From: Psychromonas aquimarina ATCC BAA-1526
GTDB lineage: Bacteria > Pseudomonadota > Gammaproteobacteria > Enterobacterales > Psychromonadaceae
Length of the DNA: 64,000 nucleotides
Assembly (NCBI RefSeq): GCF_000428725.1
Contig: NZ_AUAM01000022.1
Coordinates: 22,944-86,943 of the forward strand
Direction of reading: 5' to 3'
Both the position numbers and the translations under genes were made by a program. The notes under the pieces were generated by a model. That model ran no database searches. It was not told where the DNA came from and saw nothing but the letters and a program-made list of their open reading frames with translations. Shown here piece by piece: positions 1 through 9,788 of the stretch (the stretch's first letter is position 1; every line of letters begins with the position of its first letter).

Positions 1-327
1 AGCCAGCGCAGTATTGTGGAAGTGAAAGTTAAACTCAACAAAACGAACTCTTCATTCCCGGTTATCGAGCTGATAGATTTAGTTGAAGAGACGCTTAAAA
101 CCCCCGTGCAGGCGGCGGTAAAGCGTGAAGATGAGCAGGAGTTTGCACGCTTAAACGGACAGAACTTAATGTTTTGTGAAGACGCGGCTCGTCATCTGCA
201 GTATTCACTTCATCAGCAGAGTAAATTTGATGATTTCTGGCTGCGTGTTAACCATTATGAAAGCCTGCATGCCCACGATGCGGTTTCTATCACCACCAAA
301 GGCATCGAAGGCGGTTATTCAGCCTGA
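1..327 (+). CDS. C-terminal part of an unidentified protein (truncated by window edge)
   Basis: The frame is open from base 1 to the TGA at 325-327, about 108 residues, so the true start is almost certainly outside the window. A GTG at 16 is in frame, but no ribosome site can be seen before it. The fragment is soluble-looking, without membrane segments, and mixes acidic helix-like stretches with a His/Tyr-containing tail ([14 protein letters not shown]). I do not recognise the family. It converges on the next gene and is followed by a strong hairpin at 343-377. Confidence 0.6.
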   Translation, partial: SQRSIVEVKVKLNKTNSSFPVIELIDLVEETLKTPVQAAVKREDEQEFARLNGQNLMFCEDAARHLQYSLHQQSKFDDFWLRVNHYESLHAHDAVSITTKGIEGGYSA

Positions 328-342
328 CCTTAACCAGAATAC

Positions 343-377
343 AAAACAGCTGCGGCTTTAAAACCTGCAGCTGTTTT
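343..377. terminator. Bidirectional terminator between convergent genes
   Basis: Inverted repeat AAAACAGCTGC / GCAGCTGTTTT (343-353 and 367-377) with A-runs on one side and T-runs on the other. It can end transcription of both the left-edge gene and the minus-strand operon that stops at 404. Confidence 0.75.
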
Positions 378-403
378 TACTACGCAGATTAAACACAACC
401 ACT

Positions 404-640
404 TCACTCCTGATAATCGATAAATTCTCTTTGTCTGCTTTTTTTATCAGGTACAGCCTGCGCTTCGATTCTTTCAACGACATCCGTGATTATGCCCTGC
501 TCCTCAATACTTAAGAGCGACTGAGTAAAATAAGCAGATATTAATAAAAGAGTAATCAGTGCTAAAGCAAAACTTAGTTTAGTTTCAAAAACACCGGCGC
601 TTTTAGGTTTTCTTCTGCCTGAATTCAAAGATTGATTCAA
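404..640 (-). CDS. Small single-pass membrane protein, unknown function
   Basis: 78 residues: a basic N-terminus (residues 8-13), one hydrophobic segment at about residues 23-45, and a polar acidic C-terminal tail. It begins 34 bases after the stop of the NosR/CysJ-like fusion on the same strand, so the two are probably co-transcribed and it may be an accessory subunit of that membrane protein. The family is not recognised. The size recalls small accessory subunits of anaerobic respiratory systems (NapE, TorE), but no specific sequence match was seen. Confidence 0.55.
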   Translation of the reverse strand: MNQSLNSGRRKPKSAGVFETKLSFALALITLLLISAYFTQSLLSIEEQGIITDVVERIEAQAVPDKKSRQREFIDYQE

Positions 641-674
641 AATCTGCTCCTTATACTAGATTAATAAAAACAGC

Positions 675-3512
675 CTAATAAATATCTGTTAAAAAACGTT
701 TTTCCTGTTTCATGCTGGCCAGATAGGATAATGCCCGGCCGCGGGACATACTGCCCTGCAGCTCGATTACCCGCACAATCGCATCTTCGACCCCGACGGC
801 CATATTTGACCTGTCTCCGCAGATATAAATGTGTGCCCCCTGCTCCAGCCAGTTATAGAACTGGTCGGCCTGCTCTAATATCCGCTGCTGAACATATATT
901 TTATTTTCCTGATCACGGGAAAAAGCCAGATCCAGCGCATTTAACACTCCCCGTTCAAGATACCCCTGCCATTCATTTTTATACAGATAATCAAGTTCCT
1001 GATTCTGGTTGCCTAAAAACAACCAGTTCCTGCCCTGATGTTTTTGTACATCACGTTCCTGCATAAATGCACGAAAAGGAGCAATTCCGCAGCCGGCGCC
1101 GATCATAATTACCGCTGTATCAGTGCACTTCGGCAGGTGGAAATGCTTATTTTCTTGGATAAATACCTGGATCTCTGTACCGATAGAAGCCCGGCGGCTT
1201 AAAAAACCAGAGGCACCGCCGCAATAATCAAAACCGTCAGCCTGATAGTTCACCAGAGAAACCGTTAAATGCACTTCATCACCTATCGCTGAGCTGCTTG
1301 AAGCAATAGAATATTTTCGCGGCGTCACTCTGCGCAGACACAACAGAAACTCCTGCGCAGAAACAGCGGCAGGATATCTGCGCACGATTTCAAATATCTG
1401 ATGCCGGGCGGCATAATTTCGAACATGCTCTCGGTCAGCAAGTAAATCCAGCAGTTCCTGATGCTGACTGAGCAGTGCATATTTTTCAATAAACCCGGGG
1501 CGGCACAAAGTTAATTCAAAGGATGTTATCAGGGCCTGACGAATTGTTATGCCGGCCTTTATTTCACTGCAGGGTGAAATAGACAGGTTGTGCAGAAGAG
1601 CATCAACCTGTTCAGCACAGTTTTCAAAAGTAACACTTAGCAGATCGCCGGGTTGATATTGGATCCCGGAGTCCGGTGCAGCTAGTACTATATGATAAAA
1701 ACCTTTTGCGCAGCCTTTATCACTGATCCTGTTTCTGCTCAGCAGCCGGGCAGAGAATACCGGTTTGTCACAGCTGTTGATCTGCTTCGGAGCATTTAAA
1801 ACAGGCGCTTTAACAGTATCAAAAGCGCCGCCTGCAGATCTGCTTTGTAAAATCTGCACAGCTGCTTTTATCCATTTACCGGCCTGTTCCTGGTAATCCC
1901 GATCGCAGTCAGCACGTTCTATAAAACACAGCGCGCCAAGATCACTCAGGCGTCGATCAAATTCGATTCCCGTTCTGCAGAAAAAACGGTAGCTGCTGTC
2001 ACCCAGGGCTAATACGGCGTAATGCACATGATTTAATCTGGGAGCATCATCGGCAAAGAGCTGTTGATGAAAAGACACAGCATCCTGCGGCGGTTCGCCT
2101 TCACCATAGGTACTGGTAACAATAATAAGGCGGCTTTGCGGCTTTAACTGCGCAAGCTGAAAATCAGCCATAGATTTAACTCGAGCAGCTAATCCGCCGC
2201 TGTCACAGGCAGCTTTTAGCTGATAAGCCAGATCTCTGCTGTTGCCGGTCTGCGTAGCAAACACAATAGTAACTGCAGCAGCTCTTTTACTGGAGCTTTC
2301 AGCAGCACTGCTCGGACAGCTTAGCTCTTTAACAAAGATATTACTTACTCTGTTCACTGCAGCCTGGCGCAGACGAACGGCCTCAGTCAGATACAAACCA
2401 ACAGGACAGAATAAACGACACCAGAACTGCGGAATAAGAAAAGAGCCAAACAGACTAATGGGTAAGATGTACCACTGCAGTCCCATGCCCTGCAGGGAAA
2501 ACATCATGCTGAAGGGTTCGTAAGAGCCTAAAGCAGGATGACGCGATAAGAAAATAAGAATAAGTGCAAACCAGCTTAGGCCGTAAACAACTCTTTGAGC
2601 ATTTCTAACCATGGCGGGATGCAGGGCAAGTTTGATACCGCTTATTTTCTGCAGTAAATTCTGAACAACACTGAAAGGACACAAATAACCGCAGTACAGG
2701 TTTCGTCCCAGCAGCAGGATCGCACTCAGCACACCGGCAACCAGAATCCACCAGATCGGGTGCTGCCTGAACTCGGGAACATACCCCATTACAATCCCGG
2801 CTAAGGTGCCCAGGCTGATAGAGGCGTTCATATAAAATCCGACAAAAGCCAGAGAAGCAAAGGGCAGCAGAAACTTAAAAGGTCTGGCAATTTTTTTCGG
2901 AGCGTAGACAACAACTAAAACAATGCCGAACAGTACCGTCATTAAAGCCTCATTAATGCCGGGAGCCCACTTTGCGCTCTGCCAGGTCTTCTGATAGCCG
3001 AGATGATTTTGTGCCCCTTGATGCACAGTCTCACGTATAGCTTTAGTAAAACCCTTTGATGAAATCGTTGCACCGGAAACAGCGTCAATATCATCCCTCA
3101 GAATATAATCACTGCCGACCTGTTTATTTATAAACTGACGGAAAAAGTTCTGTTTGATCAGTTTCTGCAGATACGGGGGTGTTTCTTTATGCGACAAAAC
3201 TGTTACTTCTTTTATTCGAGCGGTCTGCGCCTCTTTGTGCACTTTCACAGCAAGTATAAAAGGACCGCCGAATCCTTTACCGACAGCAATTAGCAGTGCT
3301 TGATCAGTGCTGTCTGCAGCATCAGTAAATACAACCGGTAAATCAGGGTAAGCTTCACTACGGCTCCAGTTGTAATCCGGATACTGCGCTTTAACTAAGG
3401 TCAAATAGTCAGCCTTGGAGGCAATATTACCGACAACAAAAGCCAGAATTAATGTGCACCAGGCGAATAACTTCCAGATTTTATTAAAATGCACGGATAG
3501 GTTAGTTTTCAT
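675..3512 (-). CDS. Membrane FMN-binding NosR-like / flavodoxin / CysJ-like reductase fusion
   Basis: 945 residues combining modules usually found in separate proteins. Residues 13-30 are an N-terminal membrane anchor. Residues about 35-165 form an extracytoplasmic FMN-bind domain with the ApbE flavinylation motif DAVSGATIS, giving Thr149 as the predicted covalent FMN site. Residues 190-375 hold several membrane helices with two NosR/NapH-type CX3CP motifs (C274/C278 and C365/C369). Residues 412-555 form a flavodoxin domain (FATQTGNS). Residues about 575-945 are a CysJ/P450-reductase-like FAD and NADPH module (RKYSIASS near 734, GAGCGIAPF near 807). The order predicts electron flow NADPH-FAD-FMN-membrane-periplasmic FMN; direction and acceptor are inference. 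NosR proper carries soluble ferredoxin clusters where this protein carries the diflavin reductase. No apbE or partner reductase is in the window. Confidence 0.85.
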   Translation of the reverse strand: MKTNLSVHFNKIWKLFAWCTLILAFVVGNIASKADYLTLVKAQYPDYNWSRSEAYPDLPVVFTDAADSTDQALLIAVGKGFGGPFILAVKVHKEAQTARIKEVTVLSHKETPPYLQKLIKQNFFRQFINKQVGSDYILRDDIDAVSGATISSKGFTKAIRETVHQGAQNHLGYQKTWQSAKWAPGINEALMTVLFGIVLVVVYAPKKIARPFKFLLPFASLAFVGFYMNASISLGTLAGIVMGYVPEFRQHPIWWILVAGVLSAILLLGRNLYCGYLCPFSVVQNLLQKISGIKLALHPAMVRNAQRVVYGLSWFALILIFLSRHPALGSYEPFSMMFSLQGMGLQWYILPISLFGSFLIPQFWCRLFCPVGLYLTEAVRLRQAAVNRVSNIFVKELSCPSSAAESSSKRAAAVTIVFATQTGNSRDLAYQLKAACDSGGLAARVKSMADFQLAQLKPQSRLIIVTSTYGEGEPPQDAVSFHQQLFADDAPRLNHVHYAVLALGDSSYRFFCRTGIEFDRRLSDLGALCFIERADCDRDYQEQAGKWIKAAVQILQSRSAGGAFDTVKAPVLNAPKQINSCDKPVFSARLLSRNRISDKGCAKGFYHIVLAAPDSGIQYQPGDLLSVTFENCAEQVDALLHNLSISPCSEIKAGITIRQALITSFELTLCRPGFIEKYALLSQHQELLDLLADREHVRNYAARHQIFEIVRRYPAAVSAQEFLLCLRRVTPRKYSIASSSSAIGDEVHLTVSLVNYQADGFDYCGGASGFLSRRASIGTEIQVFIQENKHFHLPKCTDTAVIMIGAGCGIAPFRAFMQERDVQKHQGRNWLFLGNQNQELDYLYKNEWQGYLERGVLNALDLAFSRDQENKIYVQQRILEQADQFYNWLEQGAHIYICGDRSNMAVGVEDAIVRVIELQGSMSRGRALSYLASMKQEKRFLTDIY

Positions 3513-3602
3513 AAATTACTCTGCTTATTTATTCTGTTATTTGTACAGTCAGAACGGACTGAAGGCGGCGGTCTTCAAAAGGAATCCCCTTAACAAAACA
3601 AA

Positions 3603-3646
3603 TGTACCGCGCAGTACATAGTTACTTATAAAAAACAGATTGTCAA
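3603..3646 (-). promoter_or_regulatory. Candidate promoter with overlapping palindromic operator for the NosR/CysJ-like operon
   Basis: On the minus strand TTGACA (3646-3641) is followed after 17 bases by AACTAT (3623-3618). Immediately downstream is the near-perfect palindrome TGTACTGCGCGGTACA (3618-3603). The gene starts about 90 bases further on. An operator over the transcription start would suit a repressor. The cognate regulator cannot be named. Confidence 0.45.
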
Positions 3647-3652
3647 TAAAGC

Positions 3653-3844
3653 TGTTATACCAATTCCGTTAATTAGATGATCTATTTAGACGTAGAAAAA
3701 ATGGATGAAAGCAAGGCATTGATTGCAGTAACTAGTTGTTCTAATTGCAAAATCAATAACCAAAACACAAATGTTATTTATGTTTAACTAGCATTCATTT
3801 TAACCAGTATAAATGAGTAGATAATTATCGGATTTGGTATTATT
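3653..3844. repeat. MITE-like element with ATACCAA..TCCG terminal inverted repeats
   Basis: About 190 bases without a gene. The left end reads TTATACCAATTCCGTTAATT and the right end, reverse-complemented, AATACCAAATCCGATAATT, so roughly 17 of 22 terminal bases pair. The interior holds no ORF. This resembles small non-autonomous repeats common between genes of marine gammaproteobacteria. The next stretch, 3845-4027, shows nothing I can interpret. Confidence 0.55.
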
Positions 3845-4027
3845 AAGCCCTATTGTGCTGTAGCGGAGAAAACCAGGAGAAATGTGATAATCAAGAGTAA
3901 GGTCAATACGTTATTAAGCTGCAGCTCTGATGACAGAGAGGCTTAATTTCTACGCTTGCAAAAACAAGGCAGTTAAAATTTATGTATGCTTTAGAAAACA
4001 GCAGAATGTTGATTAACCGGAGGGGGC

Positions 4028-6559
4028 TTAGTGAACGCTTATCTGATCCCGGCCGGACATTTTTGCGTCATATAACGCATTATCCGCTTCCGCCATCAGC
4101 ATTTTCATCGAGTTTAATTCACTCGGGAACATGCTTGATAAACCCATACTCATAGTGACTATCTTATTTACTTCGGAAAAACCATGTTCAATATTGGCTT
4201 CTTCAAGTGACTGGCGCATGGATTCAGCAACTTTAAGCGCCTTAGTTGCATTGCCGCCTTTAATCAACACAGCAAACTCTTCACCGCCGTAACGCGCCAC
4301 AAAACTGTCATTCTCCTGAGCGGCTTTTTGTAATGCACCGGCAACCTTCTGCAGTGTCTGATCACCCTGCTCTTTCCCGTAATTGTCGTTATAAGGTTTA
4401 AACAGATCGATATCACACATCAGTACTGATAATAACTCCTGCTCTGCACCGGCCTGCTGCCAAAGCTTGGAATATTCAATATCAAAAGCACTGCGGTTGG
4501 CAATATTAGTCAGCTGATCCTGCAGTTTTTTAGCGCTCTCTTCAGGGGGCTCCTGTCCAAGTTTTTCTTCAATCTGTTTTTTAGCGGAAATATCCCGCGC
4601 CATAATCACAATACCTTTAGTATCACTCTTATCATCAGCAAATGCAGCTTTATGGATCTCATAGCAGGACTCTGCCCCTCCCACAAATAACAGCTCTTCA
4701 AATACAACCGCTTCACCAGACTCAAGTACTTCATAATTCTGGCGCTCAATCCAGTCAATGCGCCCGGAGGCCGACAACTCGCTGTACAGCTGACCAGCAA
4801 TATCCTGTGAATTTGAGCCCATCAACTCTGCAAATGCGTTATTAGCGGCAATAACCCGGCCCTGATAATCTAACAGAGTAATAGGATCCACACTGACAGC
4901 AAATACAGAGCTTAATAATACATGCTGTTTTAATAACGCCTTCTCGGTTTCTTTACGCTGCAGGTTTTCATCTTTCAGCTGCTTGGTTAAATTATGTAAC
5001 GCGGTAATATCGCTGTCTATGGTTAAAATAGCAAAAATACGGCCTTTATCATCGTACAAAGGCACCTTGGTGATGTTAACTAAACTTAGCTGTTTATTTT
5101 TCTGCTCAACCCACTCCTGAGTATTAAATGTTTCCCCGGTCCAGACGGCCGCTTCCTGCTGCTTCTGTTTTTTAACAACATCTACCGGCATCAGATCCAC
5201 AACCCGCTGCCCGGGGGCGTGCGCAACTGTAGTATTGTTGACTTTTGCCCAGCTTTTATTACAACCGATAATAGTGCCTTTAGAAGATTTAAACGCAATC
5301 TGCTCCGGTATTGAATCGAGCACTTTACGTAATAATTCCCGCTCTTCTATTAATTTTCGCTCAGCTCTTAATAAAGCCGTCACATCTTTTAAATAACAAA
5401 GCCAAACCGTATGGTTCTGGTAATGCACTCTTTTCGCAGATATTTCAATATCATGATAATCATCTTCAACTAACAGGCGGATCTGAGTCTCTTCAATAAC
5501 AGACTGATGGCTCACTTTGTTTATAAAACGAGATAATAAAAGCTGATTTTGTGCTTCCACAAACAGGTATTTATTTTTTTTATTCTTAAATGGAAACAGT
5601 GACTTAACTTCATCATTAAGATAAAAAATGGCGTTTCCATCTAAGGAGAATATAGCCAGGGGATAAGGGGATGAATCTAAAATATCTTTAAACTGACGGT
5701 CTTTTCTGCGTTTTGAGCGGTTAAATATAAATAGCAAAACCAGTAGACAGACGATAACCAGCAGATTGGTTGCCATTTCAATGGAAGCCCCCCAAAGAGG
5801 GCGACTTACATTTTTTACCGCTAAAGCGACTTTTTCAGGCATAGGATCCAGCTGATTTCCCCACTGAACCCATTCCAGCAGCGTCCCCTGTTCAAACGAG
5901 GTATAAACAAGCAGTTCATTGCTTGACGCATTAAGCAGTGTTTTTTTGAAAGCAACAGATAAGAGCTGATCCGCCAGACTAGGCGTACTCTGATTAGCGC
6001 TGAATAAAACTAGAGCATCAATCTCTTCATTATAAATATCCAGCAGAATTTCAAATAACCCCAGGTACTCTTTATAAATAATATTGGGCGTTTTAGTAAA
6101 AAGCGGCAGCTGCTGTGCTTCAGCTAATAATCCGCCGACAACAACCGGTGTGTTTTTATTAATTAATGAAGACTTAACTTCACCGGCACGCGGAGCAAAA
6201 TAATAAAACTGACTGTCAATACCGATCAAAGCTGATTTTTTAAGTGTTGCTAAAGTTTTAAATTCACCTCTTAAACCGCTGTACACTGCCGGTTTATTCT
6301 CGCTAAGCAGCTGATAAATATCTTGTTTAATATAAGGAATAAAATTAACGGCAATACCTGTCTGCAGTGACCACTCCTGCCAGTAATCCACCAGCAGACC
6401 GCGCGCTTTTTTTTGAGAATTAAAGCCCGAAAATGGTAAATTTTCATCTAAATAAACATTAATCTGCTGCGGTTTGGCAGATTCATTTAATACAGCCTGA
6501 ACCGGGCTTAAACAAACCAGCAGCAAAGTAAGGACTGATAACAATTTCAGCATGTTCAT
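4028..6559 (-). CDS. Diguanylate cyclase with periplasmic solute-binding-like sensor and PAS domains
   Basis: 843 residues. An N-terminal signal/anchor (1-23) precedes a SBP_bac_3-like periplasmic domain (about 30-250) and a transmembrane helix at about 260-281. Three PAS-like domains follow (about 290-400, 405-525 and 545-655). The C-terminal GGDEF domain (about 675-843) has an intact ARYGGEEF active site near 758, so it should make c-di-GMP from GTP. No RxxD product-inhibition motif stands just before the signature (the residues read AQENDSF), so feedback inhibition may be absent. The amino-acid-binding-like sensor suggests a small-molecule input, but the ligand is unknown. Monocistronic by spacing. 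Confidence 0.88.
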   Translation of the reverse strand: MNMLKLLSVLTLLLVCLSPVQAVLNESAKPQQINVYLDENLPFSGFNSQKKARGLLVDYWQEWSLQTGIAVNFIPYIKQDIYQLLSENKPAVYSGLRGEFKTLATLKKSALIGIDSQFYYFAPRAGEVKSSLINKNTPVVVGGLLAEAQQLPLFTKTPNIIYKEYLGLFEILLDIYNEEIDALVLFSANQSTPSLADQLLSVAFKKTLLNASSNELLVYTSFEQGTLLEWVQWGNQLDPMPEKVALAVKNVSRPLWGASIEMATNLLVIVCLLVLLFIFNRSKRRKDRQFKDILDSSPYPLAIFSLDGNAIFYLNDEVKSLFPFKNKKNKYLFVEAQNQLLLSRFINKVSHQSVIEETQIRLLVEDDYHDIEISAKRVHYQNHTVWLCYLKDVTALLRAERKLIEERELLRKVLDSIPEQIAFKSSKGTIIGCNKSWAKVNNTTVAHAPGQRVVDLMPVDVVKKQKQQEAAVWTGETFNTQEWVEQKNKQLSLVNITKVPLYDDKGRIFAILTIDSDITALHNLTKQLKDENLQRKETEKALLKQHVLLSSVFAVSVDPITLLDYQGRVIAANNAFAELMGSNSQDIAGQLYSELSASGRIDWIERQNYEVLESGEAVVFEELLFVGGAESCYEIHKAAFADDKSDTKGIVIMARDISAKKQIEEKLGQEPPEESAKKLQDQLTNIANRSAFDIEYSKLWQQAGAEQELLSVLMCDIDLFKPYNDNYGKEQGDQTLQKVAGALQKAAQENDSFVARYGGEEFAVLIKGGNATKALKVAESMRQSLEEANIEHGFSEVNKIVTMSMGLSSMFPSELNSMKMLMAEADNALYDAKMSGRDQISVH

Positions 6560-6734
6560 ATCTTTTCAAAAAAAGCCTGAGATATTAAGCTTAGACCACC
6601 AGGTACTTAAAGATAATTAATACCTGTTTTTTGAGTGACGTAACTTGCTGACCTTCACAGTTTATTCTCTTGGCCTGTCTTTTATTCTTGTCTCAATGCT
6701 GCTGATTAATGGAGCATTTTAAGTTTTCCGGCAG

Positions 6735-7640
6735 TTATAGAGCAGTTCCCTGCCCGCCGAGCTCCTGCATCAGTTTCCCCATTCTATTCTGTACCGGCCA
6801 GCGTTTTTCACACCATAGCGGTGCTAACAGTTCATCAATCTTTGCAGTTGCGGAAATTCGATGGAAAACAACTTCTTGCGGAGTGGCACGAATTAAAGAT
6901 ACAGCAGCCTGACTGTACTGCTCTAAAGACAATGTGGACAGCCTGCCTGCCTGCCAGGATTTTTCCATCGTTGCACCGCGTACAACATGCAGCGGATGCA
7001 GTTTCAGACCGTCAACCCCGCTATTAATAACCTGTTCTAATGTCTGCTGATAATCGATCTGAGTTTCACCGGGCAGTCCTAATATAAGATGAGTACACAC
7101 TTTGATGCCGCGTGCCCGTGCCTTAACACAGACGGAGTGATATTCAGCAAAACCGTGACCGCGGTTAATACGTTTAAGCGTTTTATCATTGGCAGACTGC
7201 AGCCCTAGCTCTAACCACACTTCAAAGCCGCGAAACAGATAGCTGCTTAATAAATTTAAAACTTCATCGGAAACGCAGTCCGGCCGGGTACCTACACAGA
7301 TACCGACAATATTATTATTTTCAACGGCTTGTTCATAGAGCCCGGCAAGCTGATTAATTTCAGCATAAGTGCTGGTATATGCCTGAAAATAAGCAAGATA
7401 CTTTCTCGCTTTATGGGAAACCTCCTGTGCACGTAAATGCAGCTGCCTGCTGATACTCTGCTGAGCCTGACTTTCATCGGCAAAAGCCGCGACATTACAA
7501 AAAGTACAGCCGCCTCTGCCCAGAGTACCGTCACGGTTCGGACAGCTGAAGTCGCCATGCAGAGTTAATTTATGAACTTTCTCACCATAACGTTTTTTAA
7601 GATCGGCACCTAAAGTGTTTACATAATCGGTCAGCTGCAT
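6735..7640 (-). CDS. yhcC: YhcC-type radical SAM protein (TIGR01212-like)
   Basis: 301 residues, the usual length of the family. The N-terminal MQLTDYVNTLGADLKKRYG and the cysteine cluster CPNRDGTLGRGGCTFC (about residues 33-48) are characteristic. The cysteines should hold the [4Fe-4S] cluster that cleaves S-adenosylmethionine. The TIM-barrel segments include VGICVGTRPDCVSDEVL and THLILGLPGET. Members are conserved in gammaproteobacteria and some have been linked to tRNA modification; the substrate of this one cannot be read from sequence. It is monocistronic, separated from the upstream gene by the terminator at 7664-7685. Confidence 0.9.
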   Translation of the reverse strand: MQLTDYVNTLGADLKKRYGEKVHKLTLHGDFSCPNRDGTLGRGGCTFCNVAAFADESQAQQSISRQLHLRAQEVSHKARKYLAYFQAYTSTYAEINQLAGLYEQAVENNNIVGICVGTRPDCVSDEVLNLLSSYLFRGFEVWLELGLQSANDKTLKRINRGHGFAEYHSVCVKARARGIKVCTHLILGLPGETQIDYQQTLEQVINSGVDGLKLHPLHVVRGATMEKSWQAGRLSTLSLEQYSQAAVSLIRATPQEVVFHRISATAKIDELLAPLWCEKRWPVQNRMGKLMQELGGQGTAL

Positions 7641-7663
7641 GCACTGTTCCCCTAATAATAAAA

Positions 7664-7685
7664 AAGGCCACTATGCAGTGACCTT
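7664..7685 (-). terminator. Rho-independent terminator of the tyrS-outer membrane protein unit
   Basis: On the minus strand AAGGTCACT / AGTGGCCTT form a nine-pair stem (one G-U) with a four-base loop, followed by a T-run. It lies about 25 bases after the stop at 7711. Confidence 0.75.
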
Positions 7686-7710
7686 TTATAACTAATCTGT
7701 TTATATACAA

Positions 7711-8364
7711 TTAAAATGCAAAGGTAAAATCAGCCCACACTTCGCCGTCATTATTAAGATGAGCAGACAATGCCACATCCTTTGCAACCTGATAACCAAC
7801 ATCAGCGGTTATATCCAGATCGTTAATATCGATACCGTTTACCGCATATTTATAACTTGGTGTTGCTCCAAACCATAAAGCACGATTAACTGAGTAACGA
7901 ACAGCAGCATCAATTTCAATATAAGTGGTAGAGCTCATATTATCACCCCACATTAAACCTAAATTCATTGACGGATAAATTATAATATTCTGCTCTGCCA
8001 GCGGGATTTTTTTGATCACACCAACGGAAGCCTGATCATAATCATCTGCCCAGCGGGTATCAAAAGAAAATCCCGTATCATTAGCGGTATTAAATGCAAA
8101 ATAATTCACATTGTAATAGTCGAGATCATGTTTTGCTTCAACACTAAGCTGCTGTTTAAACTGACCGCCTAAATAGCCGCCGACAGCACCGTAAACATCA
8201 ACACCTTCGGTACCGACACCCACACCGGCACGAGAGTATATAGCCGTAGGATCGCTAAAATCTACCCAGCTGCTTTTATTATCAGCAGCGGCCTGAAAGC
8301 TTAAGACACACAGCAGTGAAGCTCCCAGACTTTTTACATTTTTAAATTTAAGCATGCTTATCAC
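7711..8364 (-). CDS. Predicted outer-membrane beta-barrel or periplasmic protein, unknown function
   Basis: 217 residues with a signal peptide (about 1-27, cleavage near FQAAA-DN). The mature part has alternating hydrophobic/polar strands and ends WADFTFAF, a terminal-Phe signature typical of outer-membrane barrels. The start has an AAGG element seven bases upstream. It begins only five bases after the tyrS stop, so it is likely co-transcribed with tyrS and ends at the hairpin 7664-7685. I do not recognise a specific family. Around eight to ten amphipathic strands would make a small barrel; this is inference. Confidence 0.6.
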   Translation of the reverse strand: MISMLKFKNVKSLGASLLCVLSFQAAADNKSSWVDFSDPTAIYSRAGVGVGTEGVDVYGAVGGYLGGQFKQQLSVEAKHDLDYYNVNYFAFNTANDTGFSFDTRWADDYDQASVGVIKKIPLAEQNIIIYPSMNLGLMWGDNMSSTTYIEIDAAVRYSVNRALWFGATPSYKYAVNGIDINDLDITADVGYQVAKDVALSAHLNNDGEVWADFTFAF

Positions 8365-8369
8365 AAACC

Positions 8370-9641
8370 TTATTTCCAGATAAATAAATTAAACAGACGT
8401 TTACCGCGTTTAATCACAGTGTACTTTCCAAATAATGCGTCTGCTTTTAATAAAACCGCTTCACTGTCTGTCTGTTTTTCACCGTTAACAGTAACAGCAC
8501 CATTATGAGTAAATTCACGCGCCATCTTATTTGATTTAGCAAGCTCACAGCTGGTTAGAAGCTCTACTAAAGATTTTTCGCTCTGTTCAACTTCAGTTGT
8601 AGGAAGTCCGTCCTGTGCAAGCTGTGCTAAATCAGATTCGCTTAACGAGCTTAAATCGCCAGAGAATAACGCTTCAGTAATACGCTGCGCTGAAGCTAAA
8701 CCTTCTTCACCATGTACTAAACGTGTAACTTCAACCGCTAAGATACCCTGGCCTTCAGGACGGCCTTGAATTGTTTTATCTTTCTCTTCAATCGCTTCAA
8801 TCTGTTCAATTGAAAGGAAAGTAAAGTAGCGCAGGAACTTGTAAACATCAGCATCTAATGTAGTGATCCAGAACTGGAAAAATGCATAAGGCGATGTTTT
8901 GGCAGCATCAAGCCAGATTGTACCGGACTCTGTTTTACCAAATTTAGTACCATCCGATTTAGTTACCAGCGGCAGTGTTAAACCAAATACTTTTTCTTTA
9001 TTCATGCGCCGAGTCAGTTCGATACCGCCGGTGATATTACCCCACTGATCTGAACCACCGATCTGCAGTGAACAGCCCGTTGCTTTGTTTAAAGCGGCAA
9101 AGTCATATGACTGCAGCAGCATGTAGCTGAACTCTGTGAAAGAGATACCAGAGCCTTCACGTTCGATACGCTGTCTTACTGACTCTTTCTGAATCATAGC
9201 GTTAACACTGAAGTGCTTACCTACATCACGTAAAAACGAGATGCTGTCCATCTGCCCGATCCAGTCAAGATTGTTTACAACTTCAGCGGCATTTTCATGA
9301 TCGCCAAATTCGACAAAAGCACTTACCTGCTTCTTAATTTTACCAACCCAGTCGCCGACAACATCATCGGTGTTTAATTTACGCTCATTCGCTTTAAAAC
9401 TAGGATCACCGATTAAACCCGTTGCGCCGCCGACTAAAGCTAACGGCTTATGTCCGGCTTCCTGAAAGCGTTTTAATGTAAGTAACGGTACTAAGCTGCC
9501 GATATGCAGGCTGTCGGCAGTCGGATCAAAACCACAATAAAGTGTCTGGCAGCCGCTTGATAAATGTTCATGTAATTCTTGGTCAGCTGTTGTTTGCGCA
9601 ACAAGGCCGCGCGCTTTTAAGTCTTCAAGTAAGGCATTCAT
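8370..9641 (-). CDS. tyrS: Tyrosyl-tRNA synthetase
   Basis: 423 residues, the normal length for bacterial class I TyrRS. The HIGH-type signature appears in [14 protein letters not shown] (about residues 40-53) and the KMSKS-type loop as KFGKTE (about 234-239). A C-terminal S4-like RNA-binding domain (about 355-423) ends with [19 protein letters not shown]. It charges tRNA-Tyr with tyrosine in the cytoplasm. Upstream of it the divergent mtnN gene begins after about 145 bases. No T-box-like leader was seen. Confidence 0.97.
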   Translation of the reverse strand: MNALLEDLKARGLVAQTTADQELHEHLSSGCQTLYCGFDPTADSLHIGSLVPLLTLKRFQEAGHKPLALVGGATGLIGDPSFKANERKLNTDDVVGDWVGKIKKQVSAFVEFGDHENAAEVVNNLDWIGQMDSISFLRDVGKHFSVNAMIQKESVRQRIEREGSGISFTEFSYMLLQSYDFAALNKATGCSLQIGGSDQWGNITGGIELTRRMNKEKVFGLTLPLVTKSDGTKFGKTESGTIWLDAAKTSPYAFFQFWITTLDADVYKFLRYFTFLSIEQIEAIEEKDKTIQGRPEGQGILAVEVTRLVHGEEGLASAQRITEALFSGDLSSLSESDLAQLAQDGLPTTEVEQSEKSLVELLTSCELAKSNKMAREFTHNGAVTVNGEKQTDSEAVLLKADALFGKYTVIKRGKRLFNLFIWK

Positions 9642-9788
9642 TGTTTTAGGTTCCTGATTCTGTACTAATTTATTATTTATTGTGCGAGATTTTACACAGT
9701 TCGGAGCAACAAAAACACCATAGAGTGAAGATCTAACTAAGAATATGCTAACATTATGACTTTAATAGAATTCCAAAGAGTAGATAAG

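Noticed and set aside
9642..9755. T-box or leader attenuator before tyrS
   Set aside because: No stem-loop/T-box sequence or terminator-antiterminator pair is visible.
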